Origin: Mactra quadrangularis
Lineage: Eukaryota > Mollusca > Bivalvia > Venerida > Mactridae
Length of the DNA: 64,000 nucleotides
Reading direction: 5' to 3'
Assembly (NCBI GenBank): GCA_025267735.1
Contig: CM046311.1
Coordinates: 20,861,020-20,925,019 of the forward strand
Under the pieces are notes generated by a model. It did not search any database and was not told the DNA's origin. It saw only the letters and a program-made list of their open reading frames with translations. Below, piece by piece: positions 23,601 through 34,500 of this stretch. Position numbers and translations under genes: made by a program. Positions within the stretch are counted from its first letter, which is position 1, and each line of letters begins with the position of its first letter.

Positions 23601-25832
23601 TAATAATAATCACTGTTCAATTTTAACTCTTTATTTTAAAACTTGCGGTAGCAAAATTTATTAACTGATGAAGGCCTATGGCCGAAACGTTTTATAATAA
23701 AGAGTTAAAATTGAACAGTGATAATTGTTCTCATTTTTTGGTTCTGTATGTCTTTCTTTGTATAGTGTGTAAAGTTTGACCCCAATCTGACTTTTCATAT
23801 TTGCATCTAGTAATTATCTACACATATCCTAACGAAAATCAGTACCCTGTCTATTCTACACTTTCGCAAGTAATGTTTTAGTCAAAATGTGTAAACTCCT
23901 ATATTGTTATTGAGCATTAACACTACAAAAAATTTATAAAATAAATACATTGCATAAAAATCAAATCGGGTTAAACTTTTCACACAATATCGTGAAAAAC
24001 TGAGAGGAATCATGGAAAATTCATGGAATTCTGATATTCAAAAATTGTATGAACCATGTATCAACAAGTATCTTCAACTATTTAATATATATTCAATGTT
24101 GGTTAATATATTATTATGATTATTCAAAAACTGTATGAACCATGTATCAATAAATATCTTCAATTATTTAATATACCCGTATATTTAATGTTAGTATTTA
24201 TAATATGATTTCAGATAAAACCAGTTATTAATCAAGTCAATCTAGATTCATGTTGTGTGATGCCTAAAGATTTGGTAGAATATGCTAAATTGAATGATAT
24301 TCAACTGTTAACACATAATGACCCTAGAAGTGAGTATGATATATAAATTTCTTGTTTTACCGTTCGGTTTAGTTATTGTAATGTCTTAAATCTGACATGT
24401 TGCATGGTTTGGACTTTTAAACAATATGCTTTTAGAGAATTATATGAAATAATTTTCATAACAGTTATCCCCTCCCTTTGATTTTAAAATATTGTAGGTT
24501 TTTATTTTCAGCTGGATTTTTCAACAGAAAATTCTGCTAATAGTATGGCAAAACGCGGACAGGCAGCTGGACTGGGGGTCAGGCGTCCAGTGTTGTTAAC
24601 AATTGCCTTCCATACCATATGTTTCTGCCATTTATTGTCAGATCTTTATGAAACTTTATACAAAGATAACATACCATGTAATGAACAGAATTAGAAAGTA
24701 ACCACAACTATACCAGGCTTTATTATGGATTATTTCCCTTTGTAATTTATGTGTTCAAGTTTTTAAATCTGGCTTTAATGTGGTTTCCACATTACATTTC
24801 TTGTTCTATACTTGAAATAGTATAATTTTGTTTGGTTGTAATTGTATATGTTTGGATGAAACCTACTATGAAGATCAAAAAGATTATTTTAAGTTTTAAA
24901 ACATTTGAACATTTATCCTAACCCTGATATTTCATATTCTGAGGAACAATTAAGAGTGGCATATAACCACCAAAAAACCAATTTGTGGAAAAACTTACCA
25001 GTTAAAAACGATCAGAATCAGTATTGCATATTAACCATTATATTGGTAAACTGTTGAACATCTGTAGCTTGTTCAATAACCTCGGACATTTTGTAACTTT
25101 CCGTAAAGATAAGGTAGGGATAACTCAGCCCTAAGACAACTCAACCTGATACATGTACAACTCAACTCACTAGTAGGGACAACTCAACTTGTATGTAGGG
25201 ACAATTTCAATTTACAAAGTCAGTAATCCACAGGTTGAGTTGTCTTTGGGTTGAGTTGTCCTGGACCCGTAATGTTCACTAACAGTCATTATTAATGGGC
25301 TGCTGGTATGTTAACCTTACTAAAGAACACAATGAAAGTTTAGAGTTACCAAGTGCACTCAGGAATCAGTATATCCTGAAGAGCATTAATTAATGCCATT
25401 ATTGCACAGGATCTTTACTTTCTCAATGCAGGGTCAGGTCGAGATGACCTTTATGTCAACTAATCAGTGCGTAGCAAACAAGTTACGTATCATAACACGT
25501 AACCTGAACGTGACCTTCGTTTGAAAACGGCCAGATCTAAATTAACGAGTAGGCGAGCGGAAAATTTTAGATTGGGTTTTAATCAGATTGCTATCTAAAG
25601 TGATATCTGTATGTTTACAACTACAATTACCTCTCATTTTTTTTCTCTTTTAGCTGTCCTTCCTGTAGATACCCTGCAAGAGGTGATACGTGAAAAAAGT
25701 ACGGAGAAAGATAGTGAATTCTGGGAACCACAGTGGGTGTTACGATATTCTGTACTCATAAAATGTCGTGGAATTATCCAGTCGAAAGGATTCTTATTGA
25801 AAGCACTCCGAGATCCAAAAAGAAGAAAATAA
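14606..25832 (+). CDS. GCLM: glutamate-cysteine ligase modifier (regulatory) subunit, seven exons
   Basis: Coding exons are 14606-14719, 17696-17761, 20208-20289, 21210-21269, 22639-22838, 24215-24329 and 25654-25832. All have GT/AG borders and matching phases, and together give 271 residues, close to the 274 of human GCLM. The product is the non-catalytic partner of GCLC in the first, rate-limiting step of cytosolic glutathione synthesis; it lowers the Km for glutamate and eases glutathione feedback. It has an aldo-keto-reductase-like fold. Recognisable blocks are GNIIHWNRLKRKP (exon 1), LGVKHIETALI, QPYWKALERMV and SIGIADLDKKMLEQLYDW (exon 5), NQVNLDSCCVMP and IQLLTHNDP (exon 6), and WVLRYSVLIKCRGIIQSKG (exon 7). 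Introns of 0.3-3.0 kb are full of mobile elements. An AATAAA motif overlaps the stop codon (25828-25833). I saw no clear antioxidant response element upstream. Identity is secure; the exon ends rest on conservation. Confidence 0.96.
14818..15822. mobile_element. TA-flanked TIR element (pogo/mariner-like, non-autonomous) in GCLM intron 1
   Basis: The ends are CAGTTGAGTCGCCAGTAACG and its inverted copy (...TTATTGGCAACTCAACTG), each flanked by TA. CAGT ends with TA duplications are typical of the Tc1/mariner/pogo superfamily. An internal copy of the end motif sits near 15400. There is no transposase frame, only chance open frames. Confidence 0.7.
16219..17152. mobile_element. element with CAGACGATCCG inverted ends and GGACGAT repeats, in GCLM intron 1
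   Basis: The left end is CAGACGATCCGTCC and the right end is GGTCGGATCGTCTG. Both subterminal regions contain several GACGATYYGTCC/GGACGAATCGTC units in both orientations (16222-16325 and 17045-17152). The interior is about 700 bp of AT-rich DNA without coding capacity. Confidence 0.6.
17818..18110 (-). repeat. tRNA-derived SINE (family A) in GCLM intron 2
   Basis: Reverse orientation: tail (AAAGCAACACATACTATAGG) at left, body 'CATCAGTGACTGACTA', and a degenerate tRNA-like head at the right end (18045-18110). It is diverged relative to the 22.1 and 30.2 kb copies. Confidence 0.65.
18201..18636. mobile_element. hAT-like MITE with AGGGCTG ends in GCLM intron 2
   Basis: It starts AGGGCTGTTGATCG and ends AGTAGCAGCCCT, giving short imperfect inverted ends of a type common in hAT MITEs. 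The flanks are AT-rich and a clean target duplication could not be fixed. There is no open frame. Confidence 0.5.
18843..19187 (+). mobile_element. Penelope-like element remnant: GIY-YIG endonuclease domain
   Basis: One frame runs 115 codons to a stop. It contains CQTKNCIYLI, then KCNMQYVGQTKQPVSNRMNNH (GIY-YIG-type core with the conserved YVGQT and Arg), then ANHFNMDDHNF, and ends KETFWIHKLKTHFPEGMN. This order is the C-terminal endonuclease domain of Penelope-like retroelements. A stop lies immediately upstream and no reverse transcriptase is left, so the piece is dead. It sits in GCLM intron 2 in the same orientation as the gene. Confidence 0.85.
19639..20028. mobile_element. hAT-like MITE, AGAGCTGTC...GACAGCCCT ends, GCLM intron 2
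   Basis: The left end (AGAGCTGTCACAATATACC, then TATTGCAGTAC) and the right end (GTATTGCAGTATAGCGACAG, then CCCT) are inverted relatives. The interior is about 330 bp with no coding region. The right end lies about 180 bp upstream of GCLM exon 3. Confidence 0.55.
20399..20670 (+). repeat. dispersed repeat, pair with 24500-24770
   Basis: Both copies contain 'GTTGTTAACAATTGC', 'TTTCTGCCATTTAT', 'GTCAGATCTTTAT' and 'GAACAGAATTAGAAAGTAAC'. Both lie in GCLM introns in the sense orientation. The class is unknown. Confidence 0.6.
20632..20830 (-). repeat. SINE (family B) with tRNA-like head, GCLM intron 3
   Basis: Reverse orientation: 'TTGTCAAATTTTCATGGAAG', 'GTATAACCTCCCC', then the complement of a degenerate B box (GGGATTTGAACCTG) and an A-box region near 20795-20820. 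The distal tail is missing. Confidence 0.65.
20936..21195 (+). repeat. 'TATACCCCCGC' repeat with GTCCGTCC tract, ending at GCLM exon 4
   Basis: It starts TATACCCCCGCTTCGAAGAA, has a GTCCGTCCGTCTGTCCGTCC tract, and ends 'GTGAGCATTAGCTCACAGAT'. It is nearly identical to 27420-27685. The end lies only about 15 nt from the exon 4 acceptor, so the branch point of intron 3 probably lies within the repeat. Confidence 0.8.
22125..22440 (+). repeat. tRNA-derived SINE (family A), near full length, GCLM intron 4
   Basis: The head has an A box (CAGCTCAGTTGGTAGCG) and a B box (GGGTTCGATTC). Body motifs follow ('GGTCATGAAATTATTTCT', 'GGCAGTTGTCATTCACTGAT') and the tail (TGTTGCTATAGCGTTAAC) ends in a run of about 18 C. 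It lies 200 bp upstream of GCLM exon 5. Confidence 0.8.
23609..23722. mobile_element. palindrome with hammerhead-ribozyme-like core (Penelope-like terminus), GCLM intron 5
   Basis: The arms 23609-23635 and 23696-23722 are perfect 27-nt inverted copies, extending to about 34 nt with one mismatch. The loop on the plus strand holds CTGATGA (23665-23671), a GGCC-TAT-GGCC hairpin and GAAAC (23684-23688). This is the conserved core and stem II of a hammerhead ribozyme, with one extra A before stem II. The TGATGAAGGCC...GGCCGAAACG string is familiar from termini of Penelope-like elements. I could not close convincing stems I and III by hand, so activity is unproven. Confidence 0.6.
24500..24770 (+). 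repeat. dispersed repeat, second copy, GCLM intron 6
   Basis: Partner of 20399-20670, sharing the same ordered blocks. It lacks the SINE fragment that follows the first copy. Confidence 0.6.
25080..25315. mobile_element. MITE with TTGAGTTGTCC repeats, GCLM intron 6
   Basis: Repeated GGACAACTCAA and its complement TTGAGTTGTCC occur about eight times in both orientations. The end 'GTAATGTTCACTAACAGTCA' and 'GGGCTGCTGGTA' match the copy at 32768-33000. A related copy is at 45097-45270. Confidence 0.6.
25424..25600 (-). repeat. partial copy of element at 61125-61530, GCLM intron 6
   Basis: The reverse complement of this stretch matches 61125-61300: 'CAATCTGATTAAAACCC', 'TAAAATTTTCCGCTCGC', 'AATTTAGATCTGGCC' and 'AAGTTACGTATCATAAC'. 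It ends about 50 bp before the exon 7 acceptor. Confidence 0.6.
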
Positions 25833-26168
25833 AACGCAACAACATTACTTTCTGTGATAAACGTTTTCTATTATTGTTTTTTTTTTATTATTATTATACA
25901 TTCTTACATGTAGCTCATACAAACAAACAACAGCTTTTACGTATTAACAATGAAAATCATTCATCTTGCAGGTTAAACAATAGGCGTGTAAAATTTCAAG
26001 GTTTTTCCACTTGTCCATGGACTAATGAAATTTAAAAAAATCCACTTGTCCCGTAATAGAATGCACTTGTTCTGAAGTTCAATACTCAGAATAAGATATT
26101 TAGAAAACTATGATTTAAGATACATACTACTAGTTATGATAAGTAATTAATGATACAATACATGTAGT

Positions 26169-26867
26169 CAGGGCTCGAATTTAACAAAAAACTTGGACTC
26201 GCAAAATTTTGCAAGTTCATTTTACTTGAACTCGCGAAATGATAAATATTACTCACATTTTTTCTCCAAATTTTAATAGCATACATAGTAACTATTCATA
26301 TATGTAATGTGAAAGAGACTTAGTACTTTACTTAACTACAGATAGAACTAGTGGTTACTGTGGAATAAGTAAAGAACATCAAATATGTTTTTTTACGGTG
26401 AATCTTTAATTGTATCTTACCTCGTACAGAATACTTGTTTTTCATTGGCCGAGAGCGGTCACGTGCTGACCATGTATTATCCCATATTAGGTCAGTAGAT
26501 TCTAATATCCAGTCAGTAACAAAATTTATAAATCTCTTGTCCGTGTTCATTGATGCTAAAATTCAGATGGGGGTACTCGGTAAGATAAATTCGTTACACA
26601 GTCAGTTACTGACCGGATACGGTGTGATACCGGGTCAGTGAATAAATATTGGGCTCGAGCTACGCTCTCACCCAATATTAATTTACTGACCCGGTATCAC
26701 ACCATATCCGGTCAGTAACTGACTGTGTAACTAATAATATTATACCATTGATCTATCTGGCCATTTCATTCCTGATTACAGCCTCATTAGGTTAGAGAGT
26801 GATATTTTTGCGGTGATTTCAGCAATTTTCAAAATCCGCGAGTATGAGAGATTGAATTCAAGCCCTG
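26169..26867. mobile_element. hAT-like element with CAGGGCT ends and 8-bp target duplication
   Basis: The left end CAGGGCTCGAATTTAA and the right end TTGAATTCAAGCCCTG are inverted copies. They are flanked by CATGTAGT (26161-26168) and CATGTAAT (26868-26875), an 8-bp duplication with one difference, as hAT elements make. There is no transposase frame. A long palindrome is nested inside at 26593-26731. Confidence 0.65.
26593..26731. repeat. near-perfect palindrome nested in the hAT-like element
   Basis: The arms are about 60 nt with few mismatches (GTTACACAGTCAGTTACTGA ... TCAGTAACTGACTGTGTAAC) around a short loop containing CTCGAG. It is probably a MITE that inserted into the larger element. 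Confidence 0.75.
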
Positions 26868-26942
26868 CATGTAATTCACTGATAAATATGATTGAAACAT
26901 GGAACCATCTACCAATTACTTTGTATTGCTTTATATGTATTT

Positions 26943-27120
26943 TACTACTTGATAATACAGTATATATCTTCTTTTAAGACCAGCCAAATTGATAGTCTTA
27001 CGAGTGAATTTGTTCACAAATTAAGCATTTGGGTCTTAATAATTGTCAAAAATAGTGTGATAATGAAATAAAAAAAAGGTTTTTAATTGGGAACTTTACT
27101 GTATTACTTGTAAATGGACA
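26943..27120. mobile_element. small TIR repeat related to 36955-37130
   Basis: The right end reads GAACTTTACTGTA; the other copy begins TACAGTAAAGTTTC. Both contain 'AAATTAAGCA' and 'GTCTTAA...ATTGTC' blocks. TA next to CAGT suggests a pogo/mariner-type MITE. This copy's left end is degenerate. Confidence 0.4.
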
Positions 27121-27419
27121 AGTGGGATGGAAATATTGACTTGTCTGCAGAATTAAATGTACAAGTCCTGCATTGGAATTCCACAACTTTGGACATTAGT
27201 GATTAACTTTTAAGTGTTGACTATTAATATTCAATTTTTGCTTTGTTTAACCTAAGAGTTTGACTAATTGATTTTATTGTTTACGTTAATATGTCACATT
27301 GTTAATTGTATGAACTATAATGTAAGTAAAATAGCATGTTTTTTATGCATATTGTTATAATGTTACGTCTATATTGTTACTTGATATTATTTTATTGTCA
27401 AATAATTTTATAAAATAGT

Positions 27420-27685
27420 TATACCCCCGCTTCGAAGAAGAGGGGGGTATACTGTTTTACCCTTGTCCGTGCGTGCGTCCGTCCGTCCGTTACAAAATTT
27501 CCGTCACAGTTTTCTCAGCAACTATACCATGCAGCAGCCTGAAACTTTGCATATTGCTTCATCCTATAGTCCCATGTGGTGTAAAGCGATTTCATGCTCC
27601 TTACTCATCTACTTCCTGTTTGTCGCATATTTTTAGATTTTGGCGGGGGTATCACTAGTGAGCATTAGCTCACAGATTTACTTGT
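27420..27685 (+). repeat. 'TATACCCCCGC' repeat, second copy
   Basis: Nearly identical to 20936-21195, with a GTCCGTGCGTGCGTCCGTCC tract and the same GTGAGCATTAGCTCACAGAT end. High identity between the copies suggests recent spread. Confidence 0.8.
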
Positions 27686-28606
27686 TTCATCTTTTAATCT
27701 ATATTACATTTACTGTATTGGACATTGCCATTGGCTGACACAAACAAGCTTGCAGTGATTATATTCCGGGCATTTTTTTCAGTGTATGAATGGGGTCTTG
27801 GGCATTATAGAACATTTGGGGGAATTTTTAACACAATTTCATCGATAAGGGAATGAAAAAAACAAAGGTGAACTCCAAGTTGGGGAAAACTGCATGATTT
27901 CAAAGAAATTTCAGAAGGGGAAGGCACCTGTAAATGGCCCCTGTTGTATTAGGGGGAAGCCCTGTTATTGAAGTACAGGAAAACATGTTTCAATGGAAAG
28001 ATGAAAGATGTGGTCAATAGGGAAGCCTCAGAAGTTACATCGGTGGAAATATCAAAGAAAATCATTGATACTGAGGCAGTTACAAACAGTTTATTCCCAG
28101 AAGTCAAAATACAATCCTCATTTTTAAAAATGTAGAATCTGCCTTTTCAGACATTTTAGATGGTACAATGTTAATTGCATAATGATTGATTTCCTATTTT
28201 AAAGTTTGAATTTATTTATAAGAATTTGTAGATCATGTCTATTATATATGTTGTCCAACACTGCAATTTTACAAGTAGATATGGCAATATGCAAGGAATG
28301 ATGTATGTTCATTATGATTCATTTTTTAAAAATTTATTTGTAATTCTTTTTATTACTGATAATGTAATAATGAATTTGACTATTTTTAGTTTGCAACATA
28401 TTGTTTTATTTATCTGGTCCAATCATGATTTCATATTATAACATTCCTCAGTGAGTGTAATCACATACCAATTATGTTTGAAAAGGGAAAGCTCAATACT
28501 GCACTAGTAATTTTACTAAACAAAAGATAGATAATTAGAATGCACTGGAAAAATGTGTACTAGTGGTCTCCCTTTTATTGTCTTCTGATTAAGTAACACA
28601 TATTTA

Positions 28607-28915
28607 GCCGCCCAGCTAGCTCAGTTGATAGCAATTAAGTACTGATTATGGGGTTATGATTGATTCCCGGGTAGGGTATATATTTTTGAAGTTTGGTCAT
28701 AAAATGATTTTTACGGCCATTCTCCCCCCTACCACTGATTCTAAATCATATTGCAGTTGTCAGTCACTGACAGAAGTAAGTGCCTACTAGATGGTTGCAT
28801 GTAACAGCTAAATCTGGAGATTTATCCTTTCCTGGAAATATTTGGAGGTTGACTGACCACCATGATATGACCTATACAATGTGTTGTTACGACCCCCTAA
28901 AAAAAAATGTAATGC
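28607..28915 (+). repeat. tRNA-derived SINE (family A)
   Basis: A box (TAGCTCAGTTGATAGCA), weak B box (TGATTCCCGGG), body 'CAGTTGTCAGTCACTGA', tail 'CAATGTGTTGTTACGACC' and a poly-A end at 28915. Confidence 0.75.
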
Positions 28916-30225
28916 CAGTTTAGTTTGATCAACTTCACCTGATACTCATAATTTATTCAAAATAGGGTAATTAAATCAAGTTACTTTTGTCATTGATTTT
29001 TATCTTTCTCTGATTTTATGCTCAGATTAATTACTTCGAACTAAAATACATGTAATCCTAATATAGCTTTGGGATGATGAATTATTTATCTATTGAAGGA
29101 AACTGGTTAGGTAAAGCAAATCAGCGGTAGGGCAATACCTCGCTGGTTACCACTCGGCCATTTAACTTCTTAAAGCCCCTTTATCAAAAGCAACACTGTT
29201 TTTGGAGTGCAAAGAAAATAGACATTTATCTATTTCAAACAGCTCCAATGAACAAAATTTTCAAGTGAATGAAAATTTTAATAAAATAGGTTTATGTCAT
29301 TTATTGCATTTCAAAGTGAAAGTATATCGAAACCGAAAGTAGAGTTTGGTTGTCAATACTTGGAACAATAGTTTTGATCACAGTATGTTTAAGATGAAGT
29401 TTTGTTATAGAAAAAACTGCTCTAAATTACACAACTAAGCTCTAAAACTATTTTTGATCATGTATATTGAACATTAGGGTATAAATGAATAAAAGTACCC
29501 CTCTTTTTTAAGAAATGGACACTTTGTCAAACTTAGATTTAGAAAGCAAAACTGTTTGAACAGTTTAATCTCTAATACAGTCATGTTATATTCTGATAAT
29601 TTTTATGTCTGTTAAGCAGTTTTGAATTCTATTGTTGATAAGTATATCTTCATATAGTGTCCTTAATATAAGTTTTAATGTAGCCAGATTGTAAAACCAG
29701 TTACAATATTCCACTTATATTGATCAATCAAGAGCCTGAGTGCTTGGTCTAGGTTGATATGAATTCTCTAAACGTACTACTTTCAATGCAAAATGGTCAA
29801 GTTCCAATGCATGATTGTTATTTTTGGTATTAAATGTACTTCTTATGATATAGAAAACTTGCTCTGGAAATGGTTTTAGAACTTTATTAAACGTAAGATG
29901 ATAAACTTATTGGTTTACATAATATGTTGATCATTTCATTTATCAGATTCATCGACTGCTGGGCTTCAAATTATTCCATTTGAATGCTGGATTGACCAAT
30001 TTCAATGTTTTCTTATTTATAATTGAAAAGTGTAAAATGTTGTATTTCTGTGCAAATGTCTCTTTTAAGTAAACTTGTTTGCATAAAAACTGTATAAATA
30101 GATATTTATTACATATTTTATTACTTGTGTTATTTATCACCTGTCCAAAGATTGACATATACTGACAAATAATTTTAGCAAGTTGGAAAATATACAACAT
30201 TCAGGTTCTTAGCATGAAAGAAGTG

Positions 30226-30515
30226 GCCTTGTTAGCTCAGTTGGTAGCATGCAAGTCTACTGATCCAGAGGTCGTAGGTTTGATTCCTTAACAGTGCATA
30301 CTTTTGTGGATTGGTCATGAAATTATTTGTATGTTCATTCTCCCTCGTACTACTCATTCTAAATCATGTAAGACAGTTGTCAGTCACTGATAAAAGTGTT
30401 CACCTAGTAACTGGTTAACAGTTAAATTCAGCGATTTAGCCTTTCCATGAATTGTTGGTAGGTTGACTGATTGCCCTGATATGACCTATGTGTTGCTGTG
30501 ATGTTAAACAAACAA
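30226..30515 (+). repeat. tRNA-derived SINE (family A), near full length
   Basis: A box (TTAGCTCAGTTGGTAGCA), B box (AGGTTTGATTCC), body 'GACAGTTGTCAGTCACTGAT' and tail 'GTGTTGCTGTGATGTTAAAC', ending in AAACAAA. Confidence 0.8.
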
Positions 30516-30954
30516 ACTTAGCTTGATATAAAGCACTAAATATGTACAAAGAATAATGTGTTAAATTGCAGTAGTGAGTCTAGTCAGAAAGGGCAAAGCA
30601 ATGTTCCTTAGGCAAAGGGATCAGAATGGAAAGCTTATAACACTGAGTTGAGTTGCTCACTGCCAGTTTCTGACTATTGATTCCGAGAAGATGAGTTAGC
30701 TTTCTGCTAGACGTAAAGGATGTATGGTCATGGAGATATCATTATAAACTTGTCATCTATCAGTCTTTATTATCAGCAGTTTTCCCAGGCTCTTCTATTG
30801 TAGGCAAGTCAGCTATTGTACCTGTCCATTGTAGTCTTTGCCTTGGGAAACTTCTTGTTGATTTATAAGGAGCAAAGTTCGGAGAATTTCCAACTGTCTT
30901 CCGTTGTTAACAAACCAACCAGCATCAATCTGATATTCTCGTACACAGAGACTA

Positions 30955-31250
30955 TTAGTTGGTATACTCGGATTTTAACCTTATTTTTCAATGCCAATTT
31001 GCCAAAAATTAATCTTAAATAACTTTTTGTAAATCATTTGATTTGTTTGAAATTCAAGCTAAGTATTTTTAGGGTAAAGAACTATCTAAATTTCACCCCT
31101 TCTGTTAATATCTTCATTAACAATAAAGATATTAGATGAAATAGTTAGTTATCCTTCCAATGATAAAATCCAACTATAAGGACTTACTTACCAATCGGAT
31201 TGCTTCAGATTTTATCCGGGAAAGATATCTGACTAAAGTCCCTAATTTGG
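30955..31250 (+). repeat. dispersed ~300-bp repeat family, copy 2
   Basis: Matches 54145-54450 in the same orientation and 845-1190 in reverse. It lies just past the 3' end of the minus-strand WIP-like gene. Confidence 0.65.
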
Positions 31251-31416
31251 AGTGGATTCCAGCATCACTCTGAGTTGTGATATCTTTTGTCACAAAGTAA
31301 AATAAATTTGTCTATAAAAATAGAAGAAAAAACCAAAAATGTTGCCTGGTACAAAGCCATGCGGGACCTAAAAACCAAAAACTACTAGTATAAGCAGATA
31401 TAACAAAATATATCTA

Positions 31417-31422
31417 TTTATT
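31417..31422 (-). promoter_or_regulatory. polyadenylation signal of the WIP-like gene
   Basis: AATAAA on the minus strand, about 110 nt downstream of the inferred stop codon at 31533-31535. Confidence 0.5.
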
Positions 31423-31532
31423 TACAATACCCAAACTATGTACAAATACAATACATTTTTAGCAAAATATATTATTGATTTCGTTCAATGTTGCAAGATT
31501 AATGGCTAATCCATGTATCACATTTTTATCTA

Positions 31533-34500
31533 TCATAAAGCATCGATTGTCACTTGTCTTCCTGAAAAAGAGATAAGACGTAAAGTTAATATATCATTAC
31601 ACTATATCAAGGACCCTGTATAGGGTCCTTAACTATATATAATAGATTAAACATCGATTTGAATAAATCTGGATGAGTATTTTTTCTGCATGGGATTTCC
31701 CCATGTAAAGTAGCAGTACACTGTAGCGAATTCTCATTTCAATCCACCGCGGACGAATACATTAGGCCGAGCATGCACAATGAAGTGGTACAATACAGAA
31801 CAGGAAAGAATTTTAGGTATAAGTGGCAAAATTAGTTAGTCTTTACTTAATTCTAAATATATTGTTTCCTTTTTATAAACTTAAAAAAGATTGCTAATTG
31901 GCCGTTGAAAAAGACAATATATTTTTGTATACTAAAACATGAGCACCTATATATAATATATAACAGGATGTATCAGTCATGGCCCGGTAATATATACTTC
32001 TTTGTATATGGCGTTAGTGTATTGTCCGTTTTTTCTCAACTGTCAAAGCTTGAATAATTTCACGGTGACTGAATGCATTGTTTTTGTAATGGTGGCCTTA
32101 TTGTAATTAAATATATCTTGACTAAAACATGCCATTCGGAATAAGAAGCTTTACTCGATCATAGTACACACTTTTGGAAACTCATGCATGTATCATGACG
32201 ATAATTTTAACAAACGCATTCGCCGTGAAATTATTCATGTTTTGACAGTTGAGAAAAATGGTGATTATTTGAGAGTAATGTGCAGAGCGATAAAGGCTGA
32301 GAACTGCTGCATACTGTGACATTATCAAAACTGAAGCGTTGCGCCCAATAACAGTGAACAATTTCAAACACACTGACATTCTGTTGAGTTGAAGAACATC
32401 GGACAACATCACACAAATCACACTGATAATCACAGCAGTACATGTATAAGACACAATGCTATAGAATTATTGGGCTCTTATTTGCGCCTTGATGCTTTGC
32501 ATAATTTTTCTTGTCACTAACTCTTTACAGCGGTTAGATATAGTGTGCGAGATATGCTGTGTTTAAAACATAAGAATATTCTGCGTTTTCTGCTCTCCAG
32601 CCTTAGAGGTAATTAAAGTATATTTATTTATTATGTAGAGACCTAAGCTTAGCTGGAAGTTTTCAAAAACTCTTACATCTGTACTAGCAGTAATATACCA
32701 TTTAAATGTCAGAATGTATAAATCTCTTTGCTTCGCTTATGTTTGAAACATACGCGGCATACGAACCACTACTAATTGCACACGTTAGCCCAATTCACGA
32801 AGGTTCACGAACGTTTTTGATCCCTAACGTTAGGATCGGGACGACTTAACCCAAAGAGAACTCAATCATCTACTAACGGGTTGAGTTGTCCCAACTTTGG
32901 GTTGAGTTATCCACCGGTTGTGTTGTCTTCGGGTTGAGTTGTCCCGGATTCGTAACGTTCGCTAACAGTTGTTATTGAACGGGCTGCTGGTACTATTGTG
33001 TGATAGACAAGACAAGTTATACTGTATCATGTAAATAAAATCGTTAAGTGTTATGGATAAAATACAAGATAAAAAGATAAGTTATATCCTACTTAAACTT
33101 CCACTTAAACTTCCTTGTTGTTTTAAATGTTTATGTAGTTACATGTGCGTGTCATTACAATTTATATAGACATGCGTATACTATTGTTCATTTGAAGCCA
33201 GTATGGCTCATGTTGCTTTAATGTATTTGTAAAATTAATTACACCAAAAATGTATCATAGGGTTATGTTTAGCGGTTTGCGTATTGCTTATGAAATGGCC
33301 AATCAGAACATGAGTAACTTTGTAGGACTGAGAAGTGGAATTTCGCTAAGGATTCGGAGGTGTTTGTTACATAGAAAGATAGTTTAAACATGGTATCTTT
33401 TTATATGTTTTCACTGCACTTAAGTGGGGTTAAACGCCCTGTCAACACAGGTATGGCCATTTTACGACGGTCAGCTCACCTTACCTAGGTTTCTTGGACC
33501 ATATGCTAAAACCAATTCCTATCGAATCTTTTACAAGCTCTGACAACAACTTATCCATATGCCTAAGTAATTAATGATGGAGAATCGACATCATTGTCAA
33601 ATTTTCATGTAAGGATATAGCTAGTCCGGGTGGATTTGGAACCAGCACCCTAAAAAATCCTTAGTGTTTCCTTCTGCGCTTAGGACCCAGTCAAGTCATT
33701 CACATGTTTCTTTGTAAAATAATGAAGCAAATTCTTACTGCTGTGTTCTTGCTGTTTCCTTCTGAATGAGAGACTGGGATATTCCTTTCTGTCAATGGTA
33801 ATTTTGAATTCAGGGTCGGGAAAGTCACTTAAGTCATGGAAGCGAAATCTACTTTCAAAATCTGCAACTAACAAAATTGCATTTGTTTTAATAGGTTAAC
33901 AATTCTTTCGAAATAGAAATACACAAATGTCAGAGATATCAATATGCGAGCGTCACCATGTGCTAGGTCTATGTACCATTTAAATTTTAGTAAAGCAGCC
34001 ATTAGCAATAGGGAATATGTGCTCTCAAAAATACAACACATGCCGCAATAAACATGCGTTTAATTACTCTCTAAGTGACATCACATTGAAAGCCGATGGG
34101 CGATAATAGTGCCATCCATAATTACCTTTACACTTTTGTAAATGTATGATTTGTATTTAAATTTCTACCTATAATTGTTATATGAAAAAAATATACTCAG
34201 ATAAATGTACATGTATAACAATTACAATTGTATAAAGAATCTTACTCTTCTTTCAAATGTTAACATCTATTATAACTTTACAATTGCATGAATACATCTA
34301 AAATAAGATTTAATTGTGTTACAAATGTAATGGGAAACCAGCTTTTTAAAAAAAAAATGCAAAGGTAATTTTGGATGACACTGCATACTATTAGCAGATT
34401 TCATTTGGTAATTTCTTGATACAACTCAAATTGAGTAAAACGACAAAAAGACAGTGTTTGTATCATTAAATCGTAAATCAGATGTTGCTTTCCAGTGGAT

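Larger units (their letters stand above)
27690..31532. other. gene-free stretch between GCLM and the WIP-like gene
   Basis: Apart from the two SINEs at 28607-28915 and 30226-30515 and the ~300-bp repeat at 30955-31250, this AT-rich stretch shows no splice-bounded coding exon on either strand. The open frames at 28235-28441 and 29949-30200 look like chance frames in AT-rich DNA. Confidence 0.6.
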
